DNA of 64,000 nt from Bdellovibrionales bacterium (lineage in GTDB: Bacteria; Bdellovibrionota; Bdellovibrionia; Bdellovibrionales; JAGQZY01), in assembly GCA_019750295.1 (NCBI GenBank), contig JAIEOS010000008.1:178798-242797 (forward strand), read 5' to 3'. How positions within the stretch are numbered: position 1 is the first letter of the stretch; every line of letters begins with the position of its first letter. The notes beneath the pieces were generated by a model. That model was not told where the DNA came from and made no database searches. It saw nothing but the letters and a program-made list of their open reading frames with translations. This document shows positions 17,616-26,888 of the stretch, piece after piece. Both the position numbers and the translations under genes were made by a program.

Positions 17616-18482
17616 ATGCCGTCGTATCAACAGACCGTCGAACACTGCCCGCAATGTGGAAACAGCACCTCGCTGCTCCATCCGATCGATAGCGGTATGA
17701 AATTACGTCTCGCGAAGGAAAATATCGACGTGCAGTTTGATTCCATCTGCACCAGTTGCTTCAAATCACTTTCGAAAACCGTGTCCAACGCGTCCTACTT
17801 GCAGGCCGAAAAACAAATTCAAGAAAACTTTAAGAAAAATCTTTGGAAAGCTCGCTTATCTCTTTTTCGACAGGCCCGAAACTCAATGTCGCTGCACCAG
17901 CACGCGGATGCCGCGGCCAACTACGAAAAATATTTAAAAACATTGGAATACGTGTACGAGAAAAAACGAGCCGAACTCTCTCCGGGAATGTTCAAAGACA
18001 AACCTCGCGAAGTCACACTTGTCGCTAGTGCACTCTGGGCCCTCGTCGAAATCTACGATCTTCATCCTAACTACTACGGACGTCAGGAGGAAGCCGCTCA
18101 TAAACTTGGCGAGTTCATCAGCTACACCAACCTTTTCACATCCGTCGTGAAGATGGCCCATTTCAAAAGTAAACATGCTAAAAATCCAAGGGCCTTTAAG
18201 ATATTTCTCAAATCAGCCAATGTGGATAGCTCCCAATGTTTTATTGCCTCAGCCGCCTATCCCGATCGCAATGATCCGACGGTCAAAGTACTCCGACAGT
18301 TCCGCGCACAAGTGTTAAAAAAATCGGTCCCGGGTCGAATTTTTATTGCCACTTATTACCGCTACTCTCCGGCCTTGGCCTTTCGACTCAAATATTCGCC
18401 CATGGCCAAATTCGTACTCAGAGCTGTTTTGCCGCCAATCGCTGCGTGTCTAAAACGACTTTTCAATTTGCAAGATCGCTAA
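17616..18482 (+). CDS. CFI-box C-terminal domain protein with zinc ribbon
   Basis: The 288-residue product begins with two CxxC pairs (CPQC at 11-14 and CTSC at 45-48), a likely zinc ribbon. A helical, TPR-like middle follows (residues 60-180). The end matches the CFI-box: CFIASAAYPDRNDPTVKVLR starting at Cys208, then FIATYYRYSPALAFRLK. This C-terminal domain is known as a common end module of bacterial proteins of diverse function; its role is not established. No signal peptide is present. The gene lies between the palindromic repeat and an FAD enzyme gene. Confidence 0.8.
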   Translation: MPSYQQTVEHCPQCGNSTSLLHPIDSGMKLRLAKENIDVQFDSICTSCFKSLSKTVSNASYLQAEKQIQENFKKNLWKARLSLFRQARNSMSLHQHADAAANYEKYLKTLEYVYEKKRAELSPGMFKDKPREVTLVASALWALVEIYDLHPNYYGRQEEAAHKLGEFISYTNLFTSVVKMAHFKSKHAKNPRAFKIFLKSANVDSSQCFIASAAYPDRNDPTVKVLRQFRAQVLKKSVPGRIFIATYYRYSPALAFRLKYSPMAKFVLRAVLPPIAACLKRLFNLQDR

Positions 18483-18501
18483 AGAATTTTACAGTACAGG
18501 C

Positions 18502-19581
18502 ATGAAGAAATCCTACGATGCATTGATTATCGGCACTTCGCCCGCCGCGCTTTTGACCGCTTTTGACCTTCAACAGCAAGGGAAATCCTGCGCCGTCGTG
18601 GACGCCAATGACTTTCTGGGAGGTGTGTTCCGTCCTTTAATTTTTGGCGAACACACTCTGTCCTCGCATCTTGAATTCATCGCCGGTGAGACCCAAGATT
18701 TTATGGGCCTACTCACCGCACTTGTCCCCGAAGCTCAACTGAAAACCGAAGACATCGGTCCCATTACTTTTCAAAACGGACAAGTTCAGCCTTTCCTTGG
18801 ATTTGGCGAAACATCTTTTGATGCTATTGACGAAGGGGTGCACTTAACGAGCCCTACACGTGACGTGCTCAACATCACCACCGCTGATATTATCTCGGCC
18901 TTCCAACAACGTTTTCTCGGAGACATCCTTCTCAAATCTCAAGTGACACGTATCGATTTTGTCGACGGCGTTGTTAAAGTTCAGCTCAATATTGCGGACA
19001 CCATCACTTGCCAGAATCTCTATTTCTTCGAAAATCCACTATGGCTCTCCGAACTCCTCCAAAAAGGCCAACACTCCACTCCAAAGTCGGCCATCCAAAA
19101 GTTAGGAAAAACCAATCTCTGGACCGCAGTCACTCTAACCTATATTCATAAACATCCCCTCACAGAAACTCATGCCATGCATGTGCTGAGCGGAGCCAAA
19201 GAGCAGATGTGCTTCGGTCGTTTTTCAGTAGAAAAAGGCCAGCCCATGTCGCACTGGCTGAGCTTTGCCAACGGAGAAATCGGCGCTGAGAGCGAAGCCC
19301 TCGGAGGGATTTTGCGGGAAATGAAACACCAGATAAAGCGCATGTATCCCAACTTCAAAGAGAGTGTCGAGAAGGAGTTCATTTCCGTCTCGGCAAATGC
19401 TTATGGAAAGATCCAAAGCGGAATTCTCGATGAACGCCACCAACTTCCCAAAACCCCTCAACTCCTTTTGGGAGGCCGTTTCTATAGCCAAAGCCACGGA
19501 TTATCTGGGGATTTTTCAACGATGAACTTTAATCCTCCCCCCAACGTTGTTGAGCTTACGGAGATGCCAGCAACGATTTAG
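18502..19581 (+). CDS. FAD-dependent oxidoreductase-like protein
   Basis: The N-terminus SYDALIIGTSPAALLTAFDL is a Rossmann beta-alpha-beta unit. The usual GxGxxG is changed to GTSPAA, and an acidic residue (VVDAND) follows where FAD ribose is bound. The later DFLGGVFRPL and C-terminal LLLGGRFYSQSHGLSGDFSTM segments fit the amine-oxidase/protoporphyrinogen-oxidase-like fold, where the last segment closes the FAD site. At 359 residues it is short for that family. The substrate is unknown. Confidence 0.65.
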   Translation: MKKSYDALIIGTSPAALLTAFDLQQQGKSCAVVDANDFLGGVFRPLIFGEHTLSSHLEFIAGETQDFMGLLTALVPEAQLKTEDIGPITFQNGQVQPFLGFGETSFDAIDEGVHLTSPTRDVLNITTADIISAFQQRFLGDILLKSQVTRIDFVDGVVKVQLNIADTITCQNLYFFENPLWLSELLQKGQHSTPKSAIQKLGKTNLWTAVTLTYIHKHPLTETHAMHVLSGAKEQMCFGRFSVEKGQPMSHWLSFANGEIGAESEALGGILREMKHQIKRMYPNFKESVEKEFISVSANAYGKIQSGILDERHQLPKTPQLLLGGRFYSQSHGLSGDFSTMNFNPPPNVVELTEMPATI

Positions 19582-19670
19582 TTGCGAAGCGTTAAGGTCT
19601 TTAATTATCTACATTTAAATTCATTTGCTCAGGTGCTTTTAGGTGTGTTACCACCGTTTCTGCTCATAAA

Positions 19671-19701
19671 TTGATTAATTTTTTATGAGTAAAACTATAA
19701 C
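19671..19701 (+). promoter_or_regulatory. Possible promoter of the rpsB operon
   Basis: TTGATT (19671-19676) lies 17-19 bases before ACTATA/TATAAC (19694-19701). Transcription would start near 19708, just at the base of the leader hairpin. Alternatives such as TTGCGA near 19582 exist. Confidence 0.35.
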
Positions 19702-19704
19702 TCA

Positions 19705-19749
19705 CTTCTCGGGCTCCACTGGTCCGCAAATTTTGCGGCATCCGAGAAG
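19705..19749 (+). promoter_or_regulatory. rpsB 5' leader with nested hairpins
   Basis: CTTCTCGG (19705-19712) pairs with CCGAGAAG (19742-19749). Inside it CCGCAA (19724-19729) pairs with TTGCGG (19733-19738) over an AATT loop. The structure ends 11 bases before the rpsB ribosome binding site (AGAAGGAG, 19761-19768). In other bacteria r-protein S2 represses its own operon through the rpsB leader. This two-stem leader is a candidate for that element, by position and fold only. Confidence 0.5.
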
Positions 19750-19774
19750 GCGGTTTAACCAGAAGGAGAACATT

Positions 19775-20722
19775 ATGAGTCTTACCATGAAGTCCATGCT
19801 GGATGCGGGAGTGCATTTCGGCCATCAAAAAGAACGTTGGAATCCACAAATGAAGCCTTACGTGTACACATCACGCGGCGGGATCCACATTATCGATCTA
19901 CAAAAAACTTTAATTAAAGCGAAAGAAGCTTGTGCTTACGTTGAGAAAATGGCGGCAGAAGGTCATCGCATGATTTTTGTAGCTACAAAAAAACAAGCGG
20001 AAGAAACTGTTCAGGCGGCAGCCACTCGTTGTGGACAATACTACGTCACAAAACGTTGGCTCGGTGGAACACTCACCAACTTCATCACCATCAAAGCGAG
20101 CATTGATCGTCTCAAAAAGATCGATCAGATGCGTGAAAAAGGTGAACTTGAACTCTTCTCTAAAAAAGAGCGTTCAAGCATGGAAAAAGAATACGCTCGT
20201 CTCAATGAATACATGCAAGGTATCCGCGAGATGAAAGAAGCTCCGGCAATGCTTTTCGTTGTCGATATCAACAAAGAACACATCGCGGTTCTCGAAGCTC
20301 GTAAGTTAGGTCTAAAAGTGATTGGTATGTGTGATACCAACTCTAACCCTAACCTTATCGACTACCCAATTCCTGCAAACGACGATGCGATTCGCTCGAT
20401 CAAGCTTTTCAGTGAAATGGTCGCCGATGCTTATCTCGAAGGCGCGAAGAAGTACGAGCAGAAAATCCGCACTCAAACGGATAAGAGATCTGACGTCGAA
20501 AAAGAACAAAAAGAAATGAAAGACGCAGGCAAAGGCCGCGCACCTAAAAAAGGTGCTGCCGCTCCGGCGGCTCCAGCTCCTGAAAAAGCTGCTGGTCCTA
20601 ACGTCGTTAAAGCCAGCAAAGGTCGTAAACTTGTTGCTGCCGGCTTAGCAGAAGAAGTGGAAATCATGGCAGAAGTTGAGCAAGAAGCTTCTCAGCCTAA
20701 AGACGACGAAACAGCAGAATAA
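19775..20722 (+). CDS. rpsB: 30S ribosomal protein S2
   Basis: S2 is a late-binding 30S protein at the platform-body junction. ATG 19775 has a strong ribosome binding site and gives the classic start SLTMKSMLDAGVHFGHQKER, followed by GGIHIIDLQKT and RWLGGTLTNF. The protein is 315 residues, about 70 longer than typical. The extra is a C-terminal tail of Lys, Ala, Pro and Glu (GRAPKKGAAAPAAPAPEKAA and on to an acidic end). It heads an operon with tsf, pyrH, frr, uppS, cdsA, rseP and tsaB. Confidence 0.97.
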   Translation: MSLTMKSMLDAGVHFGHQKERWNPQMKPYVYTSRGGIHIIDLQKTLIKAKEACAYVEKMAAEGHRMIFVATKKQAEETVQAAATRCGQYYVTKRWLGGTLTNFITIKASIDRLKKIDQMREKGELELFSKKERSSMEKEYARLNEYMQGIREMKEAPAMLFVVDINKEHIAVLEARKLGLKVIGMCDTNSNPNLIDYPIPANDDAIRSIKLFSEMVADAYLEGAKKYEQKIRTQTDKRSDVEKEQKEMKDAGKGRAPKKGAAAPAAPAPEKAAGPNVVKASKGRKLVAAGLAEEVEIMAEVEQEASQPKDDETAE

Positions 20723-20741
20723 TTACTAAGGAGACTGGAAC

Positions 20742-21392
20742 ATGACTGTGACTGCACAAATGGTACGAGAACTCCGCGACAGAACTAGCGCTGGAATGCT
20801 CGACTGCAAGAAAGCTTTAGAAGAAAATGGTGGCGACTTTGATAAATCCATCGATTGGCTTCGCCAAAAAGGGTTGAGCAAAGCTGCGAAAAAAGCCGGC
20901 CGCGTCGCTGCGGAAGGCCTTGTGACTGCTTACATCCATGGAGAAGGCCGTATCGGTGTTCTCCTCGAAGTGAATTCAGAAACAGACTTCGTTTCTAAGA
21001 ACGAAGACTTTAAAAAACTCACTCGCGATTTAGCGATGCACATTGCCGCTGCAAACCCACTTTCGGTTTCGGAAGCGGACATCGGCGCCGACATCGTTGA
21101 AAAAGAGCGTGCGGTTCTCCGCGCAACCAATTTAGAGGCTGGCAAAAAACCAGAAATGGTTGATAAAATCGTGGATGGTCAGATCAAGAAGTGGCTCTCT
21201 GAGAGCTGCCTCCTCAGTCAGAAATTCATTATGAATCCTGACATTACTGTAAATGATCACCTCCAAGGTATTATAGCGACCATCGGAGAAAACATCGTTG
21301 TCCGCCGCTTTGTTCGTTACGAACTTGGCGAAGGTATCGAGAAGAAGTCCGAAAACTTTGCGGACGAAGTTGCAGCTCAATTGAAACAATAA
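20742..21392 (+). CDS. tsf: Elongation factor Ts
   Basis: EF-Ts exchanges GDP for GTP on EF-Tu. The N-terminal motif VRELRDRTSAGMLDCKKALEE and the TDFVSKNEDF segment (residues 81-90 region) are diagnostic. At 216 residues it is the short form, lacking much of the second core subdomain found in the 283-residue E. coli protein and closer to Thermus-like lengths. A good ribosome binding site (AAGGAGA) lies 19 bases after rpsB. Confidence 0.96.
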   Translation: MTVTAQMVRELRDRTSAGMLDCKKALEENGGDFDKSIDWLRQKGLSKAAKKAGRVAAEGLVTAYIHGEGRIGVLLEVNSETDFVSKNEDFKKLTRDLAMHIAAANPLSVSEADIGADIVEKERAVLRATNLEAGKKPEMVDKIVDGQIKKWLSESCLLSQKFIMNPDITVNDHLQGIIATIGENIVVRRFVRYELGEGIEKKSENFADEVAAQLKQ

Positions 21393-21404
21393 GGAGATTG
21401 AGCT

Positions 21405-22118
21405 TTGAGTTCACTCAAGTACAAACGCGTTTTACTTAAACTCAGTGGCGAAGCTCTTGCGGGACAGCAGGGCTTCGGTATCCACTTACCGACCATTCAA
21501 CAAATTGCAAAAGACGTCGCTGACGCTCACAATGCGGGTGCCGAACTCGGCCTCGTGATTGGCGGCGGCAATATCTTCCGCGGTGTTGCTGCATCGGCCA
21601 GTGGTATGGACCGAACAAGCTCCGATTACATGGGCATGCTCGCGACCTGCATCAACGCGCTGGCGCTTCAGGATGCTTTGGAAAAGTTGGGGATTCAAAC
21701 GCGCGTTCAATCCGCAATTAAGATGGAACAGATTTCTGAGCCCTACATTCGCCGAAAAGCCGTGCGCCATTTGGAAAAACGTCGCGTGGTTATTTTTGCG
21801 GCCGGTACGGGAAATCCGTTCTTTACGACAGACACTGCGGCCGCACTTCGCGGTATGGAGATTAATGCGGAGGTTCTGATCAAAGCCACAAATGTGGATG
21901 GGACCTACGATAAAGATCCTAATAAGCATCCCGACGCTGTTAAGTACGGAACACTCACTCATCGTGATGCTCTCAACGAGGGACTTAAGGTGATGGATTC
22001 CACCGCGATTAGCTTGTGTATGGACAATAAACTTCCCATCATTACGTTTAAACTGATGGAACAAGGAAATATTTTAAAGGTGCTTCAAGGCCAAAAGGTC
22101 GGAACACTTATCACCTAA
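21405..22118 (+). CDS. pyrH: Uridylate kinase PyrH
   Basis: UMP kinase converts UMP to UDP as a homohexamer of the amino-acid-kinase fold. The 237-residue product has [13 protein letters not shown] at the start, [10 protein letters not shown] (phosphate loop), [17 protein letters not shown], and TDTAAALR (acceptor site). The start is TTG 21405 with AAGGAGA upstream, an unusual initiation codon in this operon that may lower its yield relative to tsf. Confidence 0.96.
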   Translation: MSSLKYKRVLLKLSGEALAGQQGFGIHLPTIQQIAKDVADAHNAGAELGLVIGGGNIFRGVAASASGMDRTSSDYMGMLATCINALALQDALEKLGIQTRVQSAIKMEQISEPYIRRKAVRHLEKRRVVIFAAGTGNPFFTTDTAAALRGMEINAEVLIKATNVDGTYDKDPNKHPDAVKYGTLTHRDALNEGLKVMDSTAISLCMDNKLPIITFKLMEQGNILKVLQGQKVGTLIT

Positions 22119-22141
22119 TAGAATTGTGAAGGGGTCACAGC

Positions 22142-22705
22142 ATGTTTGATATTAAAAATTTAAAAACCCAAGCCGAAAACAAAATGAAGAACGCTCTGAC
22201 AGGGCTTTCTAATGAATTTAAAAAAATTCGCACAGGTCGCGCTCAGATTTCGATGCTCGACTCGGTTCGTGTTGATTACTACGGCAATCTCTCTCCTCTC
22301 AACCAAGTGGCTTCGATCACTTGCCCCGATGCTCGTAGCTTTTTAATCACTCCGTGGGAAGCCTCTGTACTAAAGGCTATCGAAAACGGGATCGTTAAGA
22401 GCGATATTGGTATGGCTCCCATTAACGATGGTAAGGGAATTCGTTTACGTCTTCCTGACCTTACTGAAGATCGCCGAAAAGCTTTGGTTAAAGATGCTAA
22501 AAAAGTGGTTGAAGACGCTAAAGTCGCAGTGCGCTTAGCTCGTCGAGATGCGAACGAAGAACTCAAAGTGGCTCTTAAAGATAAACTCATCAGCGAAGAC
22601 CAAAACAAACAGTACCTCGACGAAATCCAAAAAGTCACAGATAAGTACACTGCCGACATCGATAAGGCAGCCGCTGAAAAAGAAAAAGAGATCATGACGG
22701 TATGA
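22142..22705 (+). CDS. frr: Ribosome recycling factor
   Basis: RRF splits post-termination ribosomes together with EF-G. The 187-residue product has family length and the motifs KIRTGRAQISMLDSVRVDYYG, PWEASVLKAIE, NDGKGIRLRLPDLTEDRRK and the long C-terminal helices. Its TGA overlaps the uppS start in an ATGA, indicating translational coupling. Confidence 0.97.
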   Translation: MFDIKNLKTQAENKMKNALTGLSNEFKKIRTGRAQISMLDSVRVDYYGNLSPLNQVASITCPDARSFLITPWEASVLKAIENGIVKSDIGMAPINDGKGIRLRLPDLTEDRRKALVKDAKKVVEDAKVAVRLARRDANEELKVALKDKLISEDQNKQYLDEIQKVTDKYTADIDKAAAEKEKEIMTV

Positions 22706-23454
22706 GCGATACTTTGTCTGCGAATACACCTCAGCATATTGCTATCATTATGGATGGCAACGGTCGGTGGGCACAAAACCGTGGCCACAACCGTTTTTTT
22801 GGACATATTCGCGGCACCAAAGTGGCTAAAAAAATCATTGAAGAATGTGCACGTCTAAAAATTTCACACCTGACTCTTTACGCTTTTAGCACCGAAAACT
22901 GGCATCGCCCCGAAGCTGAAGTGTCTTTCCTAATGACGTTGCTTTCGAAATATCTCAACAAAGAACGTCAAAACCTCATCGACTATAATGTTCAGTTTAA
23001 TTGTATAGGTCAGCTCGATCGCCTTCCGGCGATCGCTCGACAGGAGATCATGAAGACGATCGCCGCTACTCAGAACAATACTGGACTGAAACTCTCCTTT
23101 GCATTGAGTTACGGTGGACGTCAGGAAATCGTCAATGCCGCAAAAGCTTTTGCGCGAGACGTGATCGAAAATCAAACTCAGGTGGATTCTTTGACCATCG
23201 ACTCGTTCAATAAATATTTAAATACGTATCCTAATCCTGACCCAGATATGATCATTCGCACCAGCGGTGAATCTCGCCTATCTAACTTCCTACCCTGGCA
23301 GTCGGTGTATAGCGAAATTTATATCACTCCGACGCTTTGGCCCGATTTTACCATCAACGATCTCTACGCTGCCATTCGACATTACAGCACTCGCGAACGT
23401 CGTTTCGGCTTAGTCAAAGCGGCGGCTCCCGTCGTCGCGGCAAAAACCCTTTAG
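22702..23454 (+). CDS. uppS: Undecaprenyl diphosphate synthase
   Basis: UppS condenses isopentenyl units onto farnesyl diphosphate to make the lipid carrier of peptidoglycan precursors. It has 250 residues. The cis-prenyltransferase motifs are complete: IIMDGNGRWAQNRG with catalytic Asp, TLYAFSTENWHRP, ALSYGGRQEIVNA, and the C-terminal DMIIRTSGESRLSNFLPWQ followed by YSEIYITPTLWPDF. It is coupled to frr by a four-base overlap. Confidence 0.97.
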   Translation: MSDTLSANTPQHIAIIMDGNGRWAQNRGHNRFFGHIRGTKVAKKIIEECARLKISHLTLYAFSTENWHRPEAEVSFLMTLLSKYLNKERQNLIDYNVQFNCIGQLDRLPAIARQEIMKTIAATQNNTGLKLSFALSYGGRQEIVNAAKAFARDVIENQTQVDSLTIDSFNKYLNTYPNPDPDMIIRTSGESRLSNFLPWQSVYSEIYITPTLWPDFTINDLYAAIRHYSTRERRFGLVKAAAPVVAAKTL

Positions 23455-23455
23455 T

Positions 23456-24259
23456 ATGCTCAATCGCTGGATCTCCGCCTTATGTGGACTCGCACTTTTG
23501 TTTAGCGTGCTCTACTTTTTTGGTCCTGTGGGTTTAGTGATTATCTCAAGCCTTATCGTTCTTGTTGCCGCCATTGAATACGCTGGGCTTTTTGACGCCA
23601 CAAATGTTTGGCTCTGGATATTTCTTGGCTTCAACTCTTTTGTTTATACCACACAATTATTATTTCCCGCGTGGGCGCTGGCGGTTTTAGTTTTTTCTTT
23701 TGTTAATCTGGCAGCGTTTGGAATTTTACTTTTTAAAGATTTAACTCCTGAGCAAATTCTCGCAAAAATTCAATGGACTCTATGGGGCGTGGTCTACACA
23801 GGATTGTTCCCCGCTTTTGGCGTTGGGTTACTTCTCACACGAGGAGCTCATCCTCTCTTGTTTCTTCTCGTCACTGTGTTTGTCGGAGACACCGTCGCAC
23901 TTTTCGCAGGAAAATATTTTGGAAACACCAAACTGTTCCCTAATATTTCGCCGAAGAAAACCATCGCCGGGGGCGTCGGCGGCCTCCTGGGTTCGGCTCT
24001 CTCTGGCGCAACTTACATTTATTGCGTCAAGCCCGATGCCAGTCTCCTCCTCGCTTTACTCCTCTCCCTTGGGCTGGGTTTCTTTGCACAATTCGGTGAT
24101 TTTTTCGAATCCCTCATTAAACGTGTGTCGGGAAAAAAAGATACGAGCCAGCTTATGCCGGGCCACGGCGGGTTTTTGGACCGACTCGATGGCGTCTACT
24201 TCGCCTCAGCACTGCTTTATTTCTTTTTCACCGTTGCTGGTTCCCACTCACTTTTCTAG
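23456..24259 (+). CDS. cdsA: Phosphatidate cytidylyltransferase CdsA
   Basis: CdsA makes CDP-diacylglycerol from phosphatidate and CTP in the inner membrane. The 267-residue product is very hydrophobic (about seven to eight helices). It carries the family signature near the C-terminus, GDTVALFAGKYFGNTKLFP, SPKKTIAGGVGG and SLIKRVSGKKDTSQLMPGHG with FLDRLDG. It starts two bases after the uppS stop. Confidence 0.95.
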   Translation: MLNRWISALCGLALLFSVLYFFGPVGLVIISSLIVLVAAIEYAGLFDATNVWLWIFLGFNSFVYTTQLLFPAWALAVLVFSFVNLAAFGILLFKDLTPEQILAKIQWTLWGVVYTGLFPAFGVGLLLTRGAHPLLFLLVTVFVGDTVALFAGKYFGNTKLFPNISPKKTIAGGVGGLLGSALSGATYIYCVKPDASLLLALLLSLGLGFFAQFGDFFESLIKRVSGKKDTSQLMPGHGGFLDRLDGVYFASALLYFFFTVAGSHSLF

Positions 24260-24320
24260 CCCCATCCGTCTCGTTAAAGGCCTCGACAATGACTTGCGAT
24301 CGCACGTAAAATAGAGGTCT

Positions 24321-26000
24321 ATGACACAACTCCTTTATTATCCGCAAATGATTATCTCTTTTATCGTTCCGATGATTGTACTTTTGGGCGTGTTGATTTT
24401 TATCCACGAACTCGGACATTTTCTCGTGGCGAAATATTTTAATGTGAAGGTAGAGACCTTTAGCCTCGGATTCGGTCCTAAAATTTGGAAATATGTTCGT
24501 GGAGAAACCACATATTGTATCTCGGCGATCCCTTTTGGTGGATACGTCAAAATGTTTGGGGACGAACTCGGGAAAGAAGTCGCCCCGGAAATGCAAAAGC
24601 GCTCCTTTCTCCACAAACCCATCTATCAGAAAATTCTGATCGCTCTTGCTGGTCCCATCATGAATTTGGGACTCGCCTTTTTACTCTTCGTCATCATTGG
24701 TCTCACCGGCGAGCGAGTTATAGCTCCCCAGCTGGGGGATATCTCCGAAAACACCGCCGCTCACTCTGCAGGTTTTCGTTCTGGAGATAAAATTTTAACC
24801 ATCAACGACCAACCGATTGGTCGCTGGGAAGATGTCGACAATTTCATCGAAGGCAGTAATGCAAAGCCACTAACGTTTAAAGTCCAAAGAGAAAACTCCG
24901 ACGAGCCGGTCACCGTTACGGCTACACCTACTGCTACCGAGAGCAAAAACCCATTTAGATTAGGTGACACAGTGGGCGACATTGAAGGGTTTGAGTTCAT
25001 CTCTAATTCTTCTTTGATCGCAGTTTCGGACCCGGCTTCAATCTTCGGTCAATTGGGATTTCAAACTGGCGATCGTATAGTTACAATAAACAATTTCGAA
25101 GTGAATACGTTCAGAAACGTCGAAGACGTTCTGCTCAATGAGAGTTCGGATAAAGAAATAGTATTTAAAATTGAACGCTACGGAACCAAACCGGACACAA
25201 AGCCTGAACCCGTCACAATCACTTGGGACTTGGCCAAAATTCCGTTTCCAGATTCTCCGAAGAAGCTCGGCTTCTTGCCTCCAGAAACTTTTATCGGAAA
25301 TGTCTCCGAGGATTCTCCCGCAAAAACTATTGGCATCCAAGTTAATGATCGGATCGTGAGAATTAACGGCACTCCAATTCAGTACTTCAACGACATCGTC
25401 AAAGTGGTGAGTTCCTACAAGGAGACGGATCCAGAACTCAGTGTCGAAATCGTTCGTAATGGTGAAACAAAGTCTTTTTCTCTTCGCCCTAAGATGACGG
25501 AAATCAAATCCGACATCGGTTTACCAGAAAAACGTTTTGCCATGGGAATTGTTCCTCTAAAATCACCTTACGTTGAATATGCGACATGGCACGCAGACTC
25601 GTTGGGTGGCGCTTTGGGTTGGGGAGCTAAAAAAACGTGGCAGTGGACTCATGCGACGATCATGAGTTTTGTTTTGTTAGCTCAAAATAAAGTTTCACCA
25701 AAAAATTTAGGTGGCTTTATTTCAATCGGTCAAATGGCCCAGAAGAGTTGGGAAATGGGACTCGATGCGTTTTTAAGAATTATGGCGATCATTTCTCTCA
25801 ACTTATTTATTCTTAATTTGCTTCCGATTCCTGTTCTAGATGGGGGACACATCCTGGTCTTCTCGATCGAAGCCATCAAAGGGGCTCCGTTAAGTTTAAA
25901 GAAGCTCGAGGTCGCCCAGCAAATTGGAGCACTGTTGCTGCTGTCCCTTTTGGCGTTCTCGTTATTTAACGATGTGTCTCGATTATTCGGAGCCTCGTAA
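24321..26000 (+). CDS. rseP: Site-2 protease RseP, with three PDZ-like repeats
   Basis: RseP cleaves membrane-spanning anti-sigma factors and signal peptides within the bilayer. The zinc motif FIHELGHFLVAKYF has His29, Glu30 and His33. The second metal/active motif LLPIPVLDGGH lies at about 500-510. The region between the membrane parts is longer than in E. coli (559 versus 450 residues). It appears to hold three PDZ-like units: about 135-205 (AGFRSGDKILTINDQPI), 225-300 (LGFQTGDRIVTINNFEV) and 318-390 (IGIQVNDRIVRINGTPI). Each has the same hydrophobic-G-x(2)-D-x-I-x(2)-IN pattern. Confidence 0.93.
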   Translation: MTQLLYYPQMIISFIVPMIVLLGVLIFIHELGHFLVAKYFNVKVETFSLGFGPKIWKYVRGETTYCISAIPFGGYVKMFGDELGKEVAPEMQKRSFLHKPIYQKILIALAGPIMNLGLAFLLFVIIGLTGERVIAPQLGDISENTAAHSAGFRSGDKILTINDQPIGRWEDVDNFIEGSNAKPLTFKVQRENSDEPVTVTATPTATESKNPFRLGDTVGDIEGFEFISNSSLIAVSDPASIFGQLGFQTGDRIVTINNFEVNTFRNVEDVLLNESSDKEIVFKIERYGTKPDTKPEPVTITWDLAKIPFPDSPKKLGFLPPETFIGNVSEDSPAKTIGIQVNDRIVRINGTPIQYFNDIVKVVSSYKETDPELSVEIVRNGETKSFSLRPKMTEIKSDIGLPEKRFAMGIVPLKSPYVEYATWHADSLGGALGWGAKKTWQWTHATIMSFVLLAQNKVSPKNLGGFISIGQMAQKSWEMGLDAFLRIMAIISLNLFILNLLPIPVLDGGHILVFSIEAIKGAPLSLKKLEVAQQIGALLLLSLLAFSLFNDVSRLFGAS

Positions 26001-26726
26001 GTGCTTTCGCTGGCTATCAACACTAGCAGTACCAAAGGCTCGTTGGCTCTTTTCGAAAACAAAAAACTTTTGCGCGGGACGGAGTGGGAAAAAGATCAGG
26101 AGAAAAATCTTTCCCACAGTGAACTAGCAACACCCGCCTTAGAAGCATTTTTTTTTAATCATCATTCTCTTAACGACCTCGACCTCCTCATTTGCGGGAA
26201 AGGTCCAGGGAGTTTTACGGGTATCCGTGTCGGTCTGAGCGTTATCAAAAGTCTCGCATATATCAGGAACTTACCTATCATTGCGCCGGATGACTGTTTT
26301 AATATCGCGATCAATAGCCTGGATCATGACAACTCACTCCCCATCGCCGTAATCATCGATGCGCAAAAAAACTCCGTCTTCTGTGCCACCTACGAATGGA
26401 AACAGAATCGCTTAGTCCTCACTCAAGAACCCACACTGGTCTCTCTCTCAGATCTAGAAAAACACCTGACCGCCCCACAGTACCTTTGTCTAGGTGATGG
26501 TTATCTTCACTACGCTCCTTACTTTTCCGAAGAAACAAAATCGAAGCTGAGTAGAAATCAGGAGATCGCCGACCACCCCTCCGCAAAAAACATGAGCGAA
26601 TATCTCCTCAACAACCTCGATCAATTTCCAACACAAACCTGGAAAGACCTTCTCCCTCTCTATCTCAGAGCTTCCGCCGCCGAAGAAGTCCTCATTGCAA
26701 AACAAGCGGCCCCCAAACCCAAATAA
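26001..26726 (+). CDS. tsaB: tRNA t6A synthesis protein TsaB
   Basis: TsaB is the scaffold partner of TsaD in N6-threonylcarbamoyl-adenosine formation at position 37 of ANN-decoding tRNAs. The 241-residue product starts LSLAINTSSTKGSLALFE (actin-like fold), has the GKGPGSFTGIRVGLSVIKSL motif typical of YeaZ/TsaB, and lacks the metal-binding His residues of TsaD. GTG 26001 directly follows the rseP stop. Confidence 0.93.
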   Translation: MLSLAINTSSTKGSLALFENKKLLRGTEWEKDQEKNLSHSELATPALEAFFFNHHSLNDLDLLICGKGPGSFTGIRVGLSVIKSLAYIRNLPIIAPDDCFNIAINSLDHDNSLPIAVIIDAQKNSVFCATYEWKQNRLVLTQEPTLVSLSDLEKHLTAPQYLCLGDGYLHYAPYFSEETKSKLSRNQEIADHPSAKNMSEYLLNNLDQFPTQTWKDLLPLYLRASAAEEVLIAKQAAPKPK

Positions 26727-26800
26727 CTCCAAAGATCCTTCACTCTCACTCCGAATAGTTATCAAGTTTCTCAACACATCGATCTTACAGAATCATCTGA

Positions 26801-26832
26801 GTCAGCAGAGCTGACGCGATCTCATCTCTGCT
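26801..26832 (+). other. Two mutually exclusive hairpins before the J-like gene
   Basis: GTCAGC (26801-26806) pairs with GCTGAC (26810-26815) over a 3-base loop. Alternatively AGCAGAG (26804-26810) pairs with CTCTGCT (26826-26832). The two folds cannot form together. They lie in the 162-base gap between tsaB and the gene starting at 26889, with no T-tract, so a terminator is unlikely. Confidence 0.35.
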
Positions 26833-26888
26833 GCTCCGCATCTATCTCCAAGGTTCCTGCCCTGTACTTTTTGCCCTATGATTAAAGA

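Noticed and set aside
21486..22064. Long minus-strand frame opposite pyrH
   Set aside because: pyrH is certain; the reverse frame has low-complexity shadow composition and no ribosome binding site.
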